Assembly (NCBI RefSeq): GCF_051014685.1
Contig: NW_027479699.1
Span: 1 to 64,000, forward strand
DNA length: 64,000 bases
Source of the DNA: Ptiloglossa arizonensis
Lineage: Eukaryota; Arthropoda; Insecta; Hymenoptera; Colletidae
Reading direction: 5' to 3'
The notes below the pieces were generated by a model. That model had not been told where the DNA came from, ran no database searches, and worked only from the letters and a program-made list of their open reading frames with translations. This document shows, in pieces, positions 48,490 to 60,290 of the stretch (position 1 is the stretch's first letter; every line of letters begins with the position of its first letter). The translations under genes and the position numbers were made by a program.

Positions 48490-50910
48490 TTACAACGGTA
48501 TGTGTATTTTCACCCTAGGCCATTCTGGTTAAGCGTTTGGAGCAGCAGAATTGCGAAAAATTTTTTGCCTTCTCAACCATTTCTTGGATTCAAACTCCCA
48601 TATCTCGCGAACGGATTGACCTAACCCAAAAATTCCTGTTGTGTCTGAAAGTAGAAACTCGCCCGATTACAGCGGTATGTGTATTTTTTCCCCAGCCCCT
48701 TCTGGTTAAGCGTTTGGAGCAGCAGAATTGCGAAAAATTTTTTGCCTTCTCAACCATTTCTTGGCTTCAAACTCCCATATCTCGCGAACGGATTGACCTA
48801 ACCCAAAAAGTCCTATTGCATCTGAAAGTAGAAACTAGCCCGATTACAGCGGTATGTGCATTTTCTCCCTAGGCCATTCTGGTTAAGCGTTTGGAGCAGC
48901 AGAATTGCGAAAAATTTTTTGCCTTCTCAACCATTTCTTGGCTTCAAACTCCCATATCTCGCGAACGGATTGGCCTAACCCAAAAATTCCTATTGCATCT
49001 GAAAGTAGAAACTCGCCCGATTACAACGGTGTGTGTATTTTTTCCCTAGGCCATTCTGGTTAAGCGTTTGGAGCAGCAGAATTGCGAAAAATTTTTTGCC
49101 TTCTCAACCATTTCTTGGCTTCAAACTCCCATATCTCGCGAACGGATTGACCAAACCCAAAAATTCCTGCTGCGTTTGAAAGTAGAAACTAGCCCGATTA
49201 CAACGGTATGTGTATTTTCACCCTAGGCCATTCTGGTTAAGCGTTTGGAGCAGCAGAATTGCGAAAAATTTTTTGCCTTCCCAACCATTTCTTGGATTCA
49301 AACTCCCATATCTCGCGAACGGATTGACCTAACCCAAAAATTCCAATTGCATCTGAAAGTAGAAACTCGCCCGATTACAACGGTATGTGAATTTTTTCCC
49401 TAGGCCATTCTGGTTAAGCGTTTGGAGCAGCAGAATTGCGAAAAATTTTTTGCCTTCTCAACCATTTCTTGGATTCAAACTCCCATATCTCGCGAACGGA
49501 TTGACCTAACCCAAAAATTCCTATTGCATCTGAAAGTAGAAACTAGCCCGATTACAACGGTATGTGTATTTTCTCCCTAGGCCATTCTGGTTAAGCGTTT
49601 GGAGGAGCAGAATTGCGAAAAATTTTTTGCCTTCTCAACCATTTCTTAGCTTCAAACTCCCATATCTCGCGAACGGATTGACATAACCCAAAAATTCCTA
49701 TTGCATCTGAAAGTAGAACCTAGCCCGATTACAACGGTATGTGTATTTTCTCCCTAGGCCATTCTGATTAAGCGTTTGGAGCAGCAGAATTGCGAAAAAT
49801 TTTTTGCCTTCTCAACCATTTCTTGGCTCAAACTCCCATATCTCGCGAACGGATTGACCTAACCCAAAAATTCCTATTGCATCTGAAAGTAGAAACTCGC
49901 CCGATTACAACGGTATGTGTATTTTCTCCCTAGGCCATTCTGGTTAAGCGTTTCGAGCAGCAGAAGTGCGAAAAATTTGTTGTCTTCTCAACCATTTCTT
50001 AGCTTCAAACTCCCATATCTCGCGAACGGATTGACCAAACCCAAAAATTCCTGCTGCGTTTGAAAGTAGAAACTAGCCCGATTACAACGGTATGTGTATT
50101 TTCATCCTAGGCCATTCTGGTTAAGCGTTTGGAGCAGCAGAATTGCGAAAAATTTTTTGCCTTCTCAACCATTTCTTGGATTCAAACTCCCATATCTCGC
50201 GAACGGATTGACCTAACCCAAAAATTCCTGTTGTGTCTGAAAGTAGAAACTCGCCCGATTACAGCGGTATGTGTATTTTTTCCCCAGCCCCTTCTGGTTA
50301 AGCGTTTGGAGCAGCAGAATTGCGAAAAATTTTTTGCCTTCTCAACCATTTCTTGGCTTCAAACTCCCATATCTCGCGAACGGATTGACATAACCCAAAA
50401 AGTCCTATTGCATCTGAAAGTAGAAACTAGCCCGATTACAGCGGTATGTGTATTTTCTCCCTAGGCCATTCTGGTTAAGCGTTTGGAGCAGCAGAATTGC
50501 GAAAAATTTTTTGCCTTCTCAACCATTTCTTGGCTTCAAACTCCCATATCTCGCGAACGGATTGGCCTAACCCAAAAATTCCTATTGCATCTGAAAGTAG
50601 AAACTCGCCCGATTACAACGGTGTGTGTATTTTTTCCCTAGGCCATTCTGGTTAAGCGTTTGGAGCAGCAGAATTGCGAAAAATTTTTTGCCTTCTCAAC
50701 CATTTCTTGGCTTCAAACTCCCATATCTCGCGAACGGATTGACCAAACCCAAAAATTCCTGCTGCGTTTGAAAGTAGAAACTAGCCCGATTACAACGGTA
50801 TGTGTATTTTCACCCTAGGCCATTCTGGTTAAGCGTTTGGAGCAGCAGAATTGCGAAAAATTTTTTGCCTTCCCAACCATTTCTTGGATTCAAACTCCCA
50901 TATCTCGCGA
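48490..50910 (+). repeat. 1592 bp (9-monomer) displaced repeat pair
   Basis: About 0.82 kb at 48.49-49.31 kb recurs at 50.085-50.90 kb, 1592 bp downstream. Both contain the TTTCCCCAGCCCCTTCTGG monomer, in which the usual TAG of CCTAGG is replaced by CAG. Differences noted are TTCACCCTAGG against TTCATCCTAGG, GTGCATTTTC near 48857 against GTGTATTTTC, and GACCTAACCC against GACATAACCC near 50389. Confidence 0.82.
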
Positions 50911-52738
50911 ACGGATTGACCTAACCCAAAAATTCCTGTTGTGTCTGAAAGTAGAAACTCGCCCGATTACAGCGGTATGTGTATTTTTTCCCTAGCCCCT
51001 TCTGGTTAAGCGTTTGGAGCAGCAGAATTGCGAAAAATTTTTTGCCTTCTCAACCATTTCTTGGCTTCAAACTCCCATATCTCGCGAACGGATTGACCTA
51101 ACCCAAAAAGTCCTATTGCATCTGAAAGTAGAAACTAGCCCGATTACAGCGGTATGTGTATTTTCTCCCTAGGCCATTCTGGTTAAGCGTTTGGAGCAGC
51201 AGAATTGCGAAAAATTTTTTGCCTTCTCAACCATTTCTTGGCTTCAAACTCCCATATCTCGCGAACGGATTGACCTAACCCAAAAATTCCTATTGCATCT
51301 GAAAGTAGAAACTCGCCCGATTACAACGGTATGTGAATTTTTTCCCTAGGCCATTCTGGTTAAGCGTTTGGAGCAGCAGAATTGCGAAAAATTTGTTGTC
51401 TTTCAACCATTTCTTAGCTTCAAACTCCCATATCTCGCGAACGGATTGACCTAACCCAAAAATTCCTGTTGCATCTGAAAGTAGAAACTAGCCCGATTAC
51501 AGGGGTATGTGTATTTTCTCCCTAGGCCATTCTGGTTAAGCGTTTGGAGCAGCAGAATTGCGAAAAATTTGTTGTCTTCTCAACCATTTCTTGGCTTCAA
51601 ACTCCCATATCTCGCGAACGGATTGAACTATCCCAAAAATTCCTGTTGTGTCTGAAAGTAGAAACTCGCCCGATTACAGCGGTATGTGTATTTTTTCCCT
51701 TGCCCATTCTGGTTAAGCGTTTGGAGCAGCAGAGTTGCGAAAAATTTGTTGTCTTCTCAACCATTTCTTAGCTTCAAACTCCCATATCTCGCGAACGGTT
51801 TGACCTAACCCAAAAATTCCTATTGCATCTGAAAGTAGAAACTCGCCCGATGACAACGGTATGTGTATTTTTTCCCTAGGCCATTCTGGTTAAGCGTTTG
51901 GAGCAGCAGAATTGCGAAAAATTTTTTGCCTTCTCAACCATTTTTTGGCTCAAACTCCCATATCTCGCGAACGGATTGACCTAACCCAAAAATTCCAATT
52001 GCATCTGAAAGTAGAAACTCGCCCGATTACAACGGTGTGTGTATTTTTTCCCTAGGCCACTCTGGTTAAGCGTTTGGAGCAGCAGAATTGCGAAAAATTT
52101 TTTGCCTTCTCAACCATTTCTTGGCTTCAAACTCCCATACCTCGCGAACGGATTGACATAACCCAAAAATTCCTATTGCATCTGAAAGTAGAAACTAGCC
52201 CGATTACAGGGGTATGTGTATTTTCTCCCTAGGCCATTCTGGTTAAGCGTTTGGAGCAGCAGAATTGCGAAAAATTTGTTGTCTTCTCAACCATTTCTTG
52301 GCTTCAAACTCCCATATCTCGCGAACGGATTGACCTAACCCAAAAATTCCTGTTGTGTCTGAAAGTAGAAACTCGCCCGATTACAGCGGTATGTGTATTT
52401 TTTCCCTAGCCCATTCTGGTTAAGCGTTTGGAGCAGCAGAATTGCGAAAAATTTGTTGTCTTCTCAACCATTTCTTAGCTTTAAACTCCCATATCTCGCG
52501 AACGGATTGACCTAACCCAAAAATTCCTATTGCATCTGAAAGTAGAAACTCGCCCGATGACAACGGTATGTGTATTTTTTCCCTAGGCCATTCTGGTTAA
52601 GCGTTTGGAGCAGCAGAATTGCGAAAAATTTTTTGCCTTCTCAACCATTTCTTGGCTTCAAACTCCCATATCTCGCGAACGGATTGACATAACCCAAAAA
52701 TTCCTATTGCATCTGAAAGTAGAAACTAGCCCGATTAC
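49556..52738 (+). repeat. 18-monomer tandem duplication, first copy (3183 bp)
   Basis: GGAGGAGCAG at 49601 and 52784 are 3183 bp apart, and all marker variants between them recur in the same order: AGAACCTAGCCC, TTTCGAGCAG, TTCATCCTAGG, CCCCAGCCCC, GAACTATCCC, CCCTTGCCC, GCAGAGTTGCG, GAACGGTTTGACC and GCTTTAAACTCC. Reading both copies side by side I found one difference, AATTGCG near 51380 against AAGTGCG near 54563. The left breakpoint lies within about 49.51-49.56 kb; the shared monomer sequence makes the exact point ambiguous. Confidence 0.92.
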
Positions 52739-55700
52739 AACGGTATGTGTATTTTCTCCCTAGGCCATTCTGGTTAAGCGTTTGGAGGAGCAGAATTGCG
52801 AAAAATTTTTTGCCTTCTCAACCATTTCTTAGCTTCAAACTCCCATATCTCGCGAACGGATTGACATAACCCAAAAATTCCTATTGCATCTGAAAGTAGA
52901 ACCTAGCCCGATTACAACGGTATGTGTATTTTCTCCCTAGGCCATTCTGATTAAGCGTTTGGAGCAGCAGAATTGCGAAAAATTTTTTGCCTTCTCAACC
53001 ATTTCTTGGCTCAAACTCCCATATCTCGCGAACGGATTGACCTAACCCAAAAATTCCTATTGCATCTGAAAGTAGAAACTCGCCCGATTACAACGGTATG
53101 TGTATTTTCTCCCTAGGCCATTCTGGTTAAGCGTTTCGAGCAGCAGAAGTGCGAAAAATTTGTTGTCTTCTCAACCATTTCTTAGCTTCAAACTCCCATA
53201 TCTCGCGAACGGATTGACCAAACCCAAAAATTCCTGCTGCGTTTGAAAGTAGAAACTAGCCCGATTACAACGGTATGTGTATTTTCATCCTAGGCCATTC
53301 TGGTTAAGCGTTTGGAGCAGCAGAATTGCGAAAAATTTTTTGCCTTCTCAACCATTTCTTGGATTCAAACTCCCATATCTCGCGAACGGATTGACCTAAC
53401 CCAAAAATTCCTGTTGTGTCTGAAAGTAGAAACTCGCCCGATTACAGCGGTATGTGTATTTTTTCCCCAGCCCCTTCTGGTTAAGCGTTTGGAGCAGCAG
53501 AATTGCGAAAAATTTTTTGCCTTCTCAACCATTTCTTGGCTTCAAACTCCCATATCTCGCGAACGGATTGACATAACCCAAAAAGTCCTATTGCATCTGA
53601 AAGTAGAAACTAGCCCGATTACAGCGGTATGTGTATTTTCTCCCTAGGCCATTCTGGTTAAGCGTTTGGAGCAGCAGAATTGCGAAAAATTTTTTGCCTT
53701 CTCAACCATTTCTTGGCTTCAAACTCCCATATCTCGCGAACGGATTGGCCTAACCCAAAAATTCCTATTGCATCTGAAAGTAGAAACTCGCCCGATTACA
53801 ACGGTGTGTGTATTTTTTCCCTAGGCCATTCTGGTTAAGCGTTTGGAGCAGCAGAATTGCGAAAAATTTTTTGCCTTCTCAACCATTTCTTGGCTTCAAA
53901 CTCCCATATCTCGCGAACGGATTGACCAAACCCAAAAATTCCTGCTGCGTTTGAAAGTAGAAACTAGCCCGATTACAACGGTATGTGTATTTTCACCCTA
54001 GGCCATTCTGGTTAAGCGTTTGGAGCAGCAGAATTGCGAAAAATTTTTTGCCTTCCCAACCATTTCTTGGATTCAAACTCCCATATCTCGCGAACGGATT
54101 GACCTAACCCAAAAATTCCTGTTGTGTCTGAAAGTAGAAACTCGCCCGATTACAGCGGTATGTGTATTTTTTCCCTAGCCCCTTCTGGTTAAGCGTTTGG
54201 AGCAGCAGAATTGCGAAAAATTTTTTGCCTTCTCAACCATTTCTTGGCTTCAAACTCCCATATCTCGCGAACGGATTGACCTAACCCAAAAAGTCCTATT
54301 GCATCTGAAAGTAGAAACTAGCCCGATTACAGCGGTATGTGTATTTTCTCCCTAGGCCATTCTGGTTAAGCGTTTGGAGCAGCAGAATTGCGAAAAATTT
54401 TTTGCCTTCTCAACCATTTCTTGGCTTCAAACTCCCATATCTCGCGAACGGATTGACCTAACCCAAAAATTCCTATTGCATCTGAAAGTAGAAACTCGCC
54501 CGATTACAACGGTATGTGAATTTTTTCCCTAGGCCATTCTGGTTAAGCGTTTGGAGCAGCAGAAGTGCGAAAAATTTGTTGTCTTTCAACCATTTCTTAG
54601 CTTCAAACTCCCATATCTCGCGAACGGATTGACCTAACCCAAAAATTCCTGTTGCATCTGAAAGTAGAAACTAGCCCGATTACAGGGGTATGTGTATTTT
54701 CTCCCTAGGCCATTCTGGTTAAGCGTTTGGAGCAGCAGAATTGCGAAAAATTTGTTGTCTTCTCAACCATTTCTTGGCTTCAAACTCCCATATCTCGCGA
54801 ACGGATTGAACTATCCCAAAAATTCCTGTTGTGTCTGAAAGTAGAAACTCGCCCGATTACAGCGGTATGTGTATTTTTTCCCTTGCCCATTCTGGTTAAG
54901 CGTTTGGAGCAGCAGAGTTGCGAAAAATTTGTTGTCTTCTCAACCATTTCTTAGCTTCAAACTCCCATATCTCGCGAACGGTTTGACCTAACCCAAAAAT
55001 TCCTATTGCATCTGAAAGTAGAAACTCGCCCGATGACAACGGTATGTGTATTTTTTCCCTAGGCCATTCTGGTTAAGCGTTTGGAGCAGCAGAATTGCGA
55101 AAAATTTTTTGCCTTCTCAACCATTTTTTGGCTCAAACTCCCATATCTCGCGAACGGATTGACCTAACCCAAAAATTCCAATTGCATCTGAAAGTAGAAA
55201 CTCGCCCGATTACAACGGTGTGTGTATTTTTTCCCTAGGCCACTCTGGTTAAGCGTTTGGAGCAGCAGAATTGCGAAAAATTTTTTGCCTTCTCAACCAT
55301 TTCTTGGCTTCAAACTCCCATACCTCGCGAACGGATTGACATAACCCAAAAATTCCTATTGCATCTGAAAGTAGAAACTAGCCCGATTACAGGGGTATGT
55401 GTATTTTCTCCCTAGGCCATTCTGGTTAAGCGTTTGGAGCAGCAGAATTGCGAAAAATTTGTTGTCTTCTCAACCATTTCTTGGCTTCAAACTCCCATAT
55501 CTCGCGAACGGATTGACCTAACCCAAAAATTCCTGTTGTGTCTGAAAGTAGAAACTCGCCCGATTACAGCGGTATGTGTATTTTTTCCCTAGCCCATTCT
55601 GGTTAAGCGTTTGGAGCAGCAGAATTGCGAAAAATTTGTTGTCTTCTCAACCATTTCTTAGCTTTAAACTCCCATATCTCGCGAACGGATTGACCTAACC

Positions 55701-55921
55701 CAAAAATTCCTATTGCATCTGAAAGTAGAAACTCGCCCGATGACAACGGTATGTGTATTTTTTCCCTAGGCCATTCTGGTTAAGCGTTTGGAGCAGCAGA
55801 ATTGCGAAAAATTTTTTGCCTTCTCAACCATTTCTTGGCTTCAAACTCCCATATCTCGCGAACGGATTGACATAACCCAAAAATTCCTATTGCATCTGAA
55901 AGTAGAAACTAGCCCGATTAC
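52739..55921 (+). repeat. 18-monomer tandem duplication, second copy (3183 bp)
   Basis: This is the second member of the near-identical pair and directly abuts the first. It ends where the monomer reads ACAGGGGTATG (55921 on) while the first copy continues as ACAACGGTATG. Its last part (from about 55.04 kb) is itself the first half of the next, overlapping 8-monomer duplication. The nested order suggests that exchanges have continued in this part of the array. Confidence 0.92.
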
Positions 55922-57880
55922 AGGGGTATGTGTATTTTCTCCCTAGCCCATTCTGGTTAAGCGTTTGGAGCAGCAGAATTGCGAAAAATTTGTTGCCTTC
56001 TCAACCATATCTTAGCTTCAAACTCCCATATCTCGCGAACGGATTGACCTAACCCAAAAATTCCTGTTGCATCTGAAAGTAGAAACTCGCCCGATTACAA
56101 CGGTGTGTGTATTTTTTCCATAGGCCATTCTGGTTAAGCGTTTGGAGCAGCAGAATTGCGAAAAATTTATTGCCTTCTCAACCATTTCTTGGCTTCAAAC
56201 TCCCATATCTCGCGAACGGATTGACCTAACCCAAAAATTCCTATTGCATCTGAAAGTAGAAACTCGCCCGATTACAACGGTATGTGTATTTTCTCCCTAG
56301 GCCATTCTGGTTAAGCGTTTGGAGCAGCAGAAGTGCGAAAAATTTGTTGTCTTCTCAACCATTTCTTAGCTTCAAACTCCCATATCTCGCGAACGGATTG
56401 ACCTAACCCAAAAATTCCTGTTGCATCTGAGAGTAGAAACTCGCCCGATTACAACGGTATGTGTATTTTTTCCCTAGGCCATTCTGGTTAAGCGTTTGGA
56501 GCAGCAGAATTGCGAAAAATTTTTTGCCTTCTCAACCATTTTTTGGCTCAAACTCCCATATCTCGCGAACGGATTGACCTAACCCAAAAATTCCAATTGC
56601 ATCTGAAAGTAGAAACTCGCCCGATTACAACGGTGTGTGTATTTTTTCCCTAGGCCACTCTGGTTAAGCGTTTGGAGCAGCAGAATTGCGAAAAATTTTT
56701 TGCCTTCTCAACCATTTCTTGGCTTCAAACTCCCATACCTCGCGAACGTATTGACATAACCCAAAAATTCCTATTGCATCTGAAAGTAGAAACTAGCCCG
56801 ATTACAGGGGTATGTGTATTTTCTCCCTAGGCCATTCTGGTTAAGCGTTTGGAGCAGCAGAATTGCGAAAAATTTGTTGTCTTCTCAACCATTTCTTGGC
56901 TTCAAACTCCCATATCTCGCGAACGGATTGACCTAACCCAAAAATTCCTGTTGTGTCTGAAAGTAGAAACTCGCCCGATTACAGCGGTATGTGTATTTTT
57001 TCCCTAGCCCATTCTGGTTAAGCGTTTGGAGCAGCAGAATTGCGAAAAATTTGTTGTCTTCTCAACCATTTCTTAGCTTCAAACTCCCATATCTCGCGAA
57101 CGGATTGACCTAACCCAAAAATTCCTATTGCATCTGAAAGTAGAAACTCGCCCGATGACAACGGTATGTGTATTTTTTCCCTAGGCCATTCTGGTTAAGC
57201 GTTTGGAGCAGCAGAATTGCGAAAAATTTTTTGCCTTCTCAACCATTTCTTGGCTTCAAACTCCCATATCTCGCGAACGGATTGACATAACCCAAAAATT
57301 CCTATTGCATCTGAAAGTAGAAACTAGCCCGATTACAGGGGTATGTGTATTTTCTCCCTAGCCCATTCTGGTTAAGCGTTTGGAGCAGCAGAATTGCGAA
57401 AAATTTGTTGCCTTCTCAACCATATCTTAGCTTCAAACTCCCATATCTCGCGAACGGATTGACCTAACCCAAAAATTCCTGTTGCATCTGAAAGTAGAAT
57501 CTCGCCCGATTACAACGGTGTGTGTATTTTTTCCATAGGCCATTCTGGTTAAGCGTTTGGAGCAGCAGAATTGCGAAAAATTTATTGCCTTCTCAACCAT
57601 TTCTTGGCTTCAAACTCCCATATCTCGCGAACGGATTGACCTAACCCAAAAATTCCTATTGCATCTGAAAGTAGAAACTCGCCCGATTACAACGGTATGT
57701 GTATTTTCTCCCTAGGCCATTCTGGTTAAGCGTTTGGAGCAGCAGAAGTGCGAAAAATTTGTTGTCTTCTCAACCATTTCTTAGCTTCAAACTCCCATAT
57801 CTCGCGAACGGATTGACCTAACCCAAAAATTCCTGTTGCATCTGAGAGTAGAAACTCGCCCGATTACAACGGTATGTGTA
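55040..57880 (+). repeat. 1415 bp (8-monomer) tandem duplication
   Basis: CCATATCTTAG is at 56005 and 57420, CATTTTTTGGCTC near 55122 and 56537, and GGCCACTCTGG near 55237 and 56652, all 1415 bp apart. The unit is of the same family as the 8-monomer pair at 41.06-43.89 kb, with the same GGCCACTCTGG, ACAGGGG and GATGACAACGG order. Differences between copies are GAACGTATTG near 56746, GCTTTAAACTCC near 55663 against GCTTCAAACTCC, and GTAGAATCTCG near 57495. Confidence 0.87.
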
Positions 57881-60290
57881 TTTTTTCCCTAGGCCATTCT
57901 GGTTAAGCGTTTGGAGCAGCAGAAGTGCGTAAAATTTGTTGTCTTCTCAACCATTTCTTACCTTCAAACTCCCATATCTCGCGAACGGATTGACCAAACC
58001 CAAAAATTCCTGCTGCGTTTGAAAGTAGAAACTAGCCCGATTACAACGGTATGTGTATTTTCACCGTAGGCCATTCTGGTTAAGCGTTTGGAGCAGCAGA
58101 ATTGCGAAAAATTTTTTGCCTTCTCAACCATTTCTTGGATTCAAACTCCCATATCTCGCGAACGGATTGACCTAACCCAAAAATTCCTGTTGTGTCTGAA
58201 AGTAGAAACTCGCCCGATTACAGCGGTATGTGTATTTTTTCCCTAGCCCCTTCTGGTTAAGCGTTTGGAGCAGCAGAATTGCGAAAAATTTTTTGCCTTC
58301 TCAACCATTTCTTGGCTTCAAACTCCCATATCTCGCGAACGGATTGACCTAACCCAAAAAGTCCTATTGCATCTGAAAGTAGAAACTAGCCCGATTACAG
58401 CGGTATGTGTATTTTCTCCCTAGGCCATTCTGGTTAAGCGTTTGGAGCAGCAGAATTGCGAAAAATTTTTTGCCTTCTCAACCATTTCTTGGCTTCAAAC
58501 TCCCATATCTCGCGAACGGATTGGCCTAACCCAAAAATTCCTATTGCATCTGAAAGTAGAAACTCGCCCGATTACAACGGTGTGTGTATTTTTTCCCTAG
58601 GCCATTCTGGTTAAGCGTTTGGAGCAGCAGAATTGCGAAAAATTTTTTGCCTTCTCAACCATTTCTTGGCTTCAAACTCCCATATCTCGCGAACGGATTG
58701 ACCTAACCCAAAAATTCCTATTGCATCTGAAAGTAGAAACTCGCCCGATTACAACGGTATGTGAATTTTTTCCCTAGGGCATTCTGGTTAAGCGTTTGGA
58801 GCAGCAGAAGTGCGAAAAATTTGTTGTCTTTCAACCATTTCTTAGCTTCAAACTCCCATATCTCGCGAACGGATTGACCTAACCCAAAAATTCCTGTTGC
58901 ATCTAAAAGTAGAAACTAGCCCGATTACAGGGGTATGTGTATTTTCTCCCTAGGCCATTCTGGTTAAGCGTTTGGAGCAGCAGAATTGCGAAAAATTTGT
59001 TGTCTTCTCAACCATTTCTTGGCTTCAAACTCCCATATCTCGCGAACGGATTGACCTAACCCAAAAATTCCTATTGCATCTGAAAGTAGAAACTCGCCCG
59101 ATTACAACGGTATGTGTATTTTCTCCCTAGGCCATTCTGGTTAAGCGTTTCGAGCAGCAGAAGTGCGAAAAATTTGTTGTCTTCTCAACCATTTCTTAGC
59201 TTCAAACTCCCATATCTCGCGAACGGATTGACCTAACCCAAAAATTCCTGTTGCATCTGAAAGTAGAAACTCGCCCGATTACAACGGTATGGGTATTTTC
59301 TCCCTAGGCCATTCTGGTTAAGCGTTTGGAGCAGCAGAAGTGCGAAAAATTTGTTGTCTTCTCAACCATTTCTTAGCTTCAAACTCCCATATCTCGCGAA
59401 CGGATTGACCTAACCCAAAAATTCCTGTTGCATCTGAAAGTAGAAACTCGCCCGATTACAACGGTATGTGTATTTTTTCCCTAGGCCATTCTGGTTAAGC
59501 GTTTGGAGCAGCAGAATTATGAAAAATTTGTTGTCTTCTCAACCATTTCTTAGTTTCAAAGTCCCATATCTCGCGAATGGATTGACCAAACCCACAAATT
59601 CCTGCTGCGTCTGAAAGTAGAAACTAGCCCGATTACAACGGTATGTGTATTTTCTCCCTAGGCCATTCTGGTTAAGCGTTCGGAGCAGCAGAATTGCGAA
59701 AAATTTTTTGCCTTCTCAACCATTTCTTGGCTTCAAACTCCCATATCTCACGAACGGATTGACCTCACCCAAAAATTCCTATTGCATCTGAAAGTAGAAA
59801 CTAGCCCGATTACAACGGTATGTGTATTTTCTCCCTAGGCCATTCTGATTAAGCGTTTGGAGCAGCAGAATTGCGAAAAATTTTTTGCCTTCTCAACCAT
59901 TTCTTGGCTCAAACTCCCATATCTCGCGAACGGATTGACCTAACCCAAAAATTCCAATTGCATCTGAAAGTAGAAACTCGCCCGATTACAGAGGTATGTG
60001 TATTTTTTCCCTAGGCAATTCTGGTTAAGCGTTTGGAGCAGCAGAATTGCGAAAAATTTTTTGCCTTCTCAACCATTTCTTGGCTTCAAACTCCCATACC
60101 TCGCGAACGGATTGACCTAACCCAAAAATTCCTATTGCATCTGAAAGTAGAAACTCGCCCGATTACAACGGTGTGTGTATTTTTTCCCTAGGCCATTCTG
60201 GTTAAGCGTCTGGAGCAGCAGAATTGCGAAAAATTTTTTGCCTTCTCAACCATTTCTTGGCTTCAAACTCCCATATCTCGCGAACGGATT
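57560..60290 (+). repeat. Downstream copy of the 45.0-47.4 kb block, two monomers longer
   Basis: Ordered markers match the 45.0-47.4 kb block: CTGAGAGTAG, GCGTAAAATTTG, CCCCTTCTGG, GTATGTGAATTTT, GTATGGGTATTTTC, AATTATGAAAA, CGTTCGGAGC, ACAGAGGTATG and CGTCTGGAGC. Local changes include TTCACCGTAGG near 58062, CTAGGGCATTC near 58776, ATCTAAAAGTAG near 58902 and CTCACGAACGG near 59747. The extra two monomers sit between the CTTTCAACC copy at about 58.83 kb and the GTATGGGTATTTTC copy at 59.29 kb. Confidence 0.8.

Noticed and set aside
245..54954. Short open frames of 60-115 codons scattered over the window as protein-coding genes
   Set aside because: They are all the same few frames of the satellite monomer, starting at GTATG or GGAGCAG-type positions and ending at the TAG of CCTAGG or the TAA of GGTTAAG. 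They recur at monomer multiples, have no upstream signals of their own, and show no resemblance to a protein I know.
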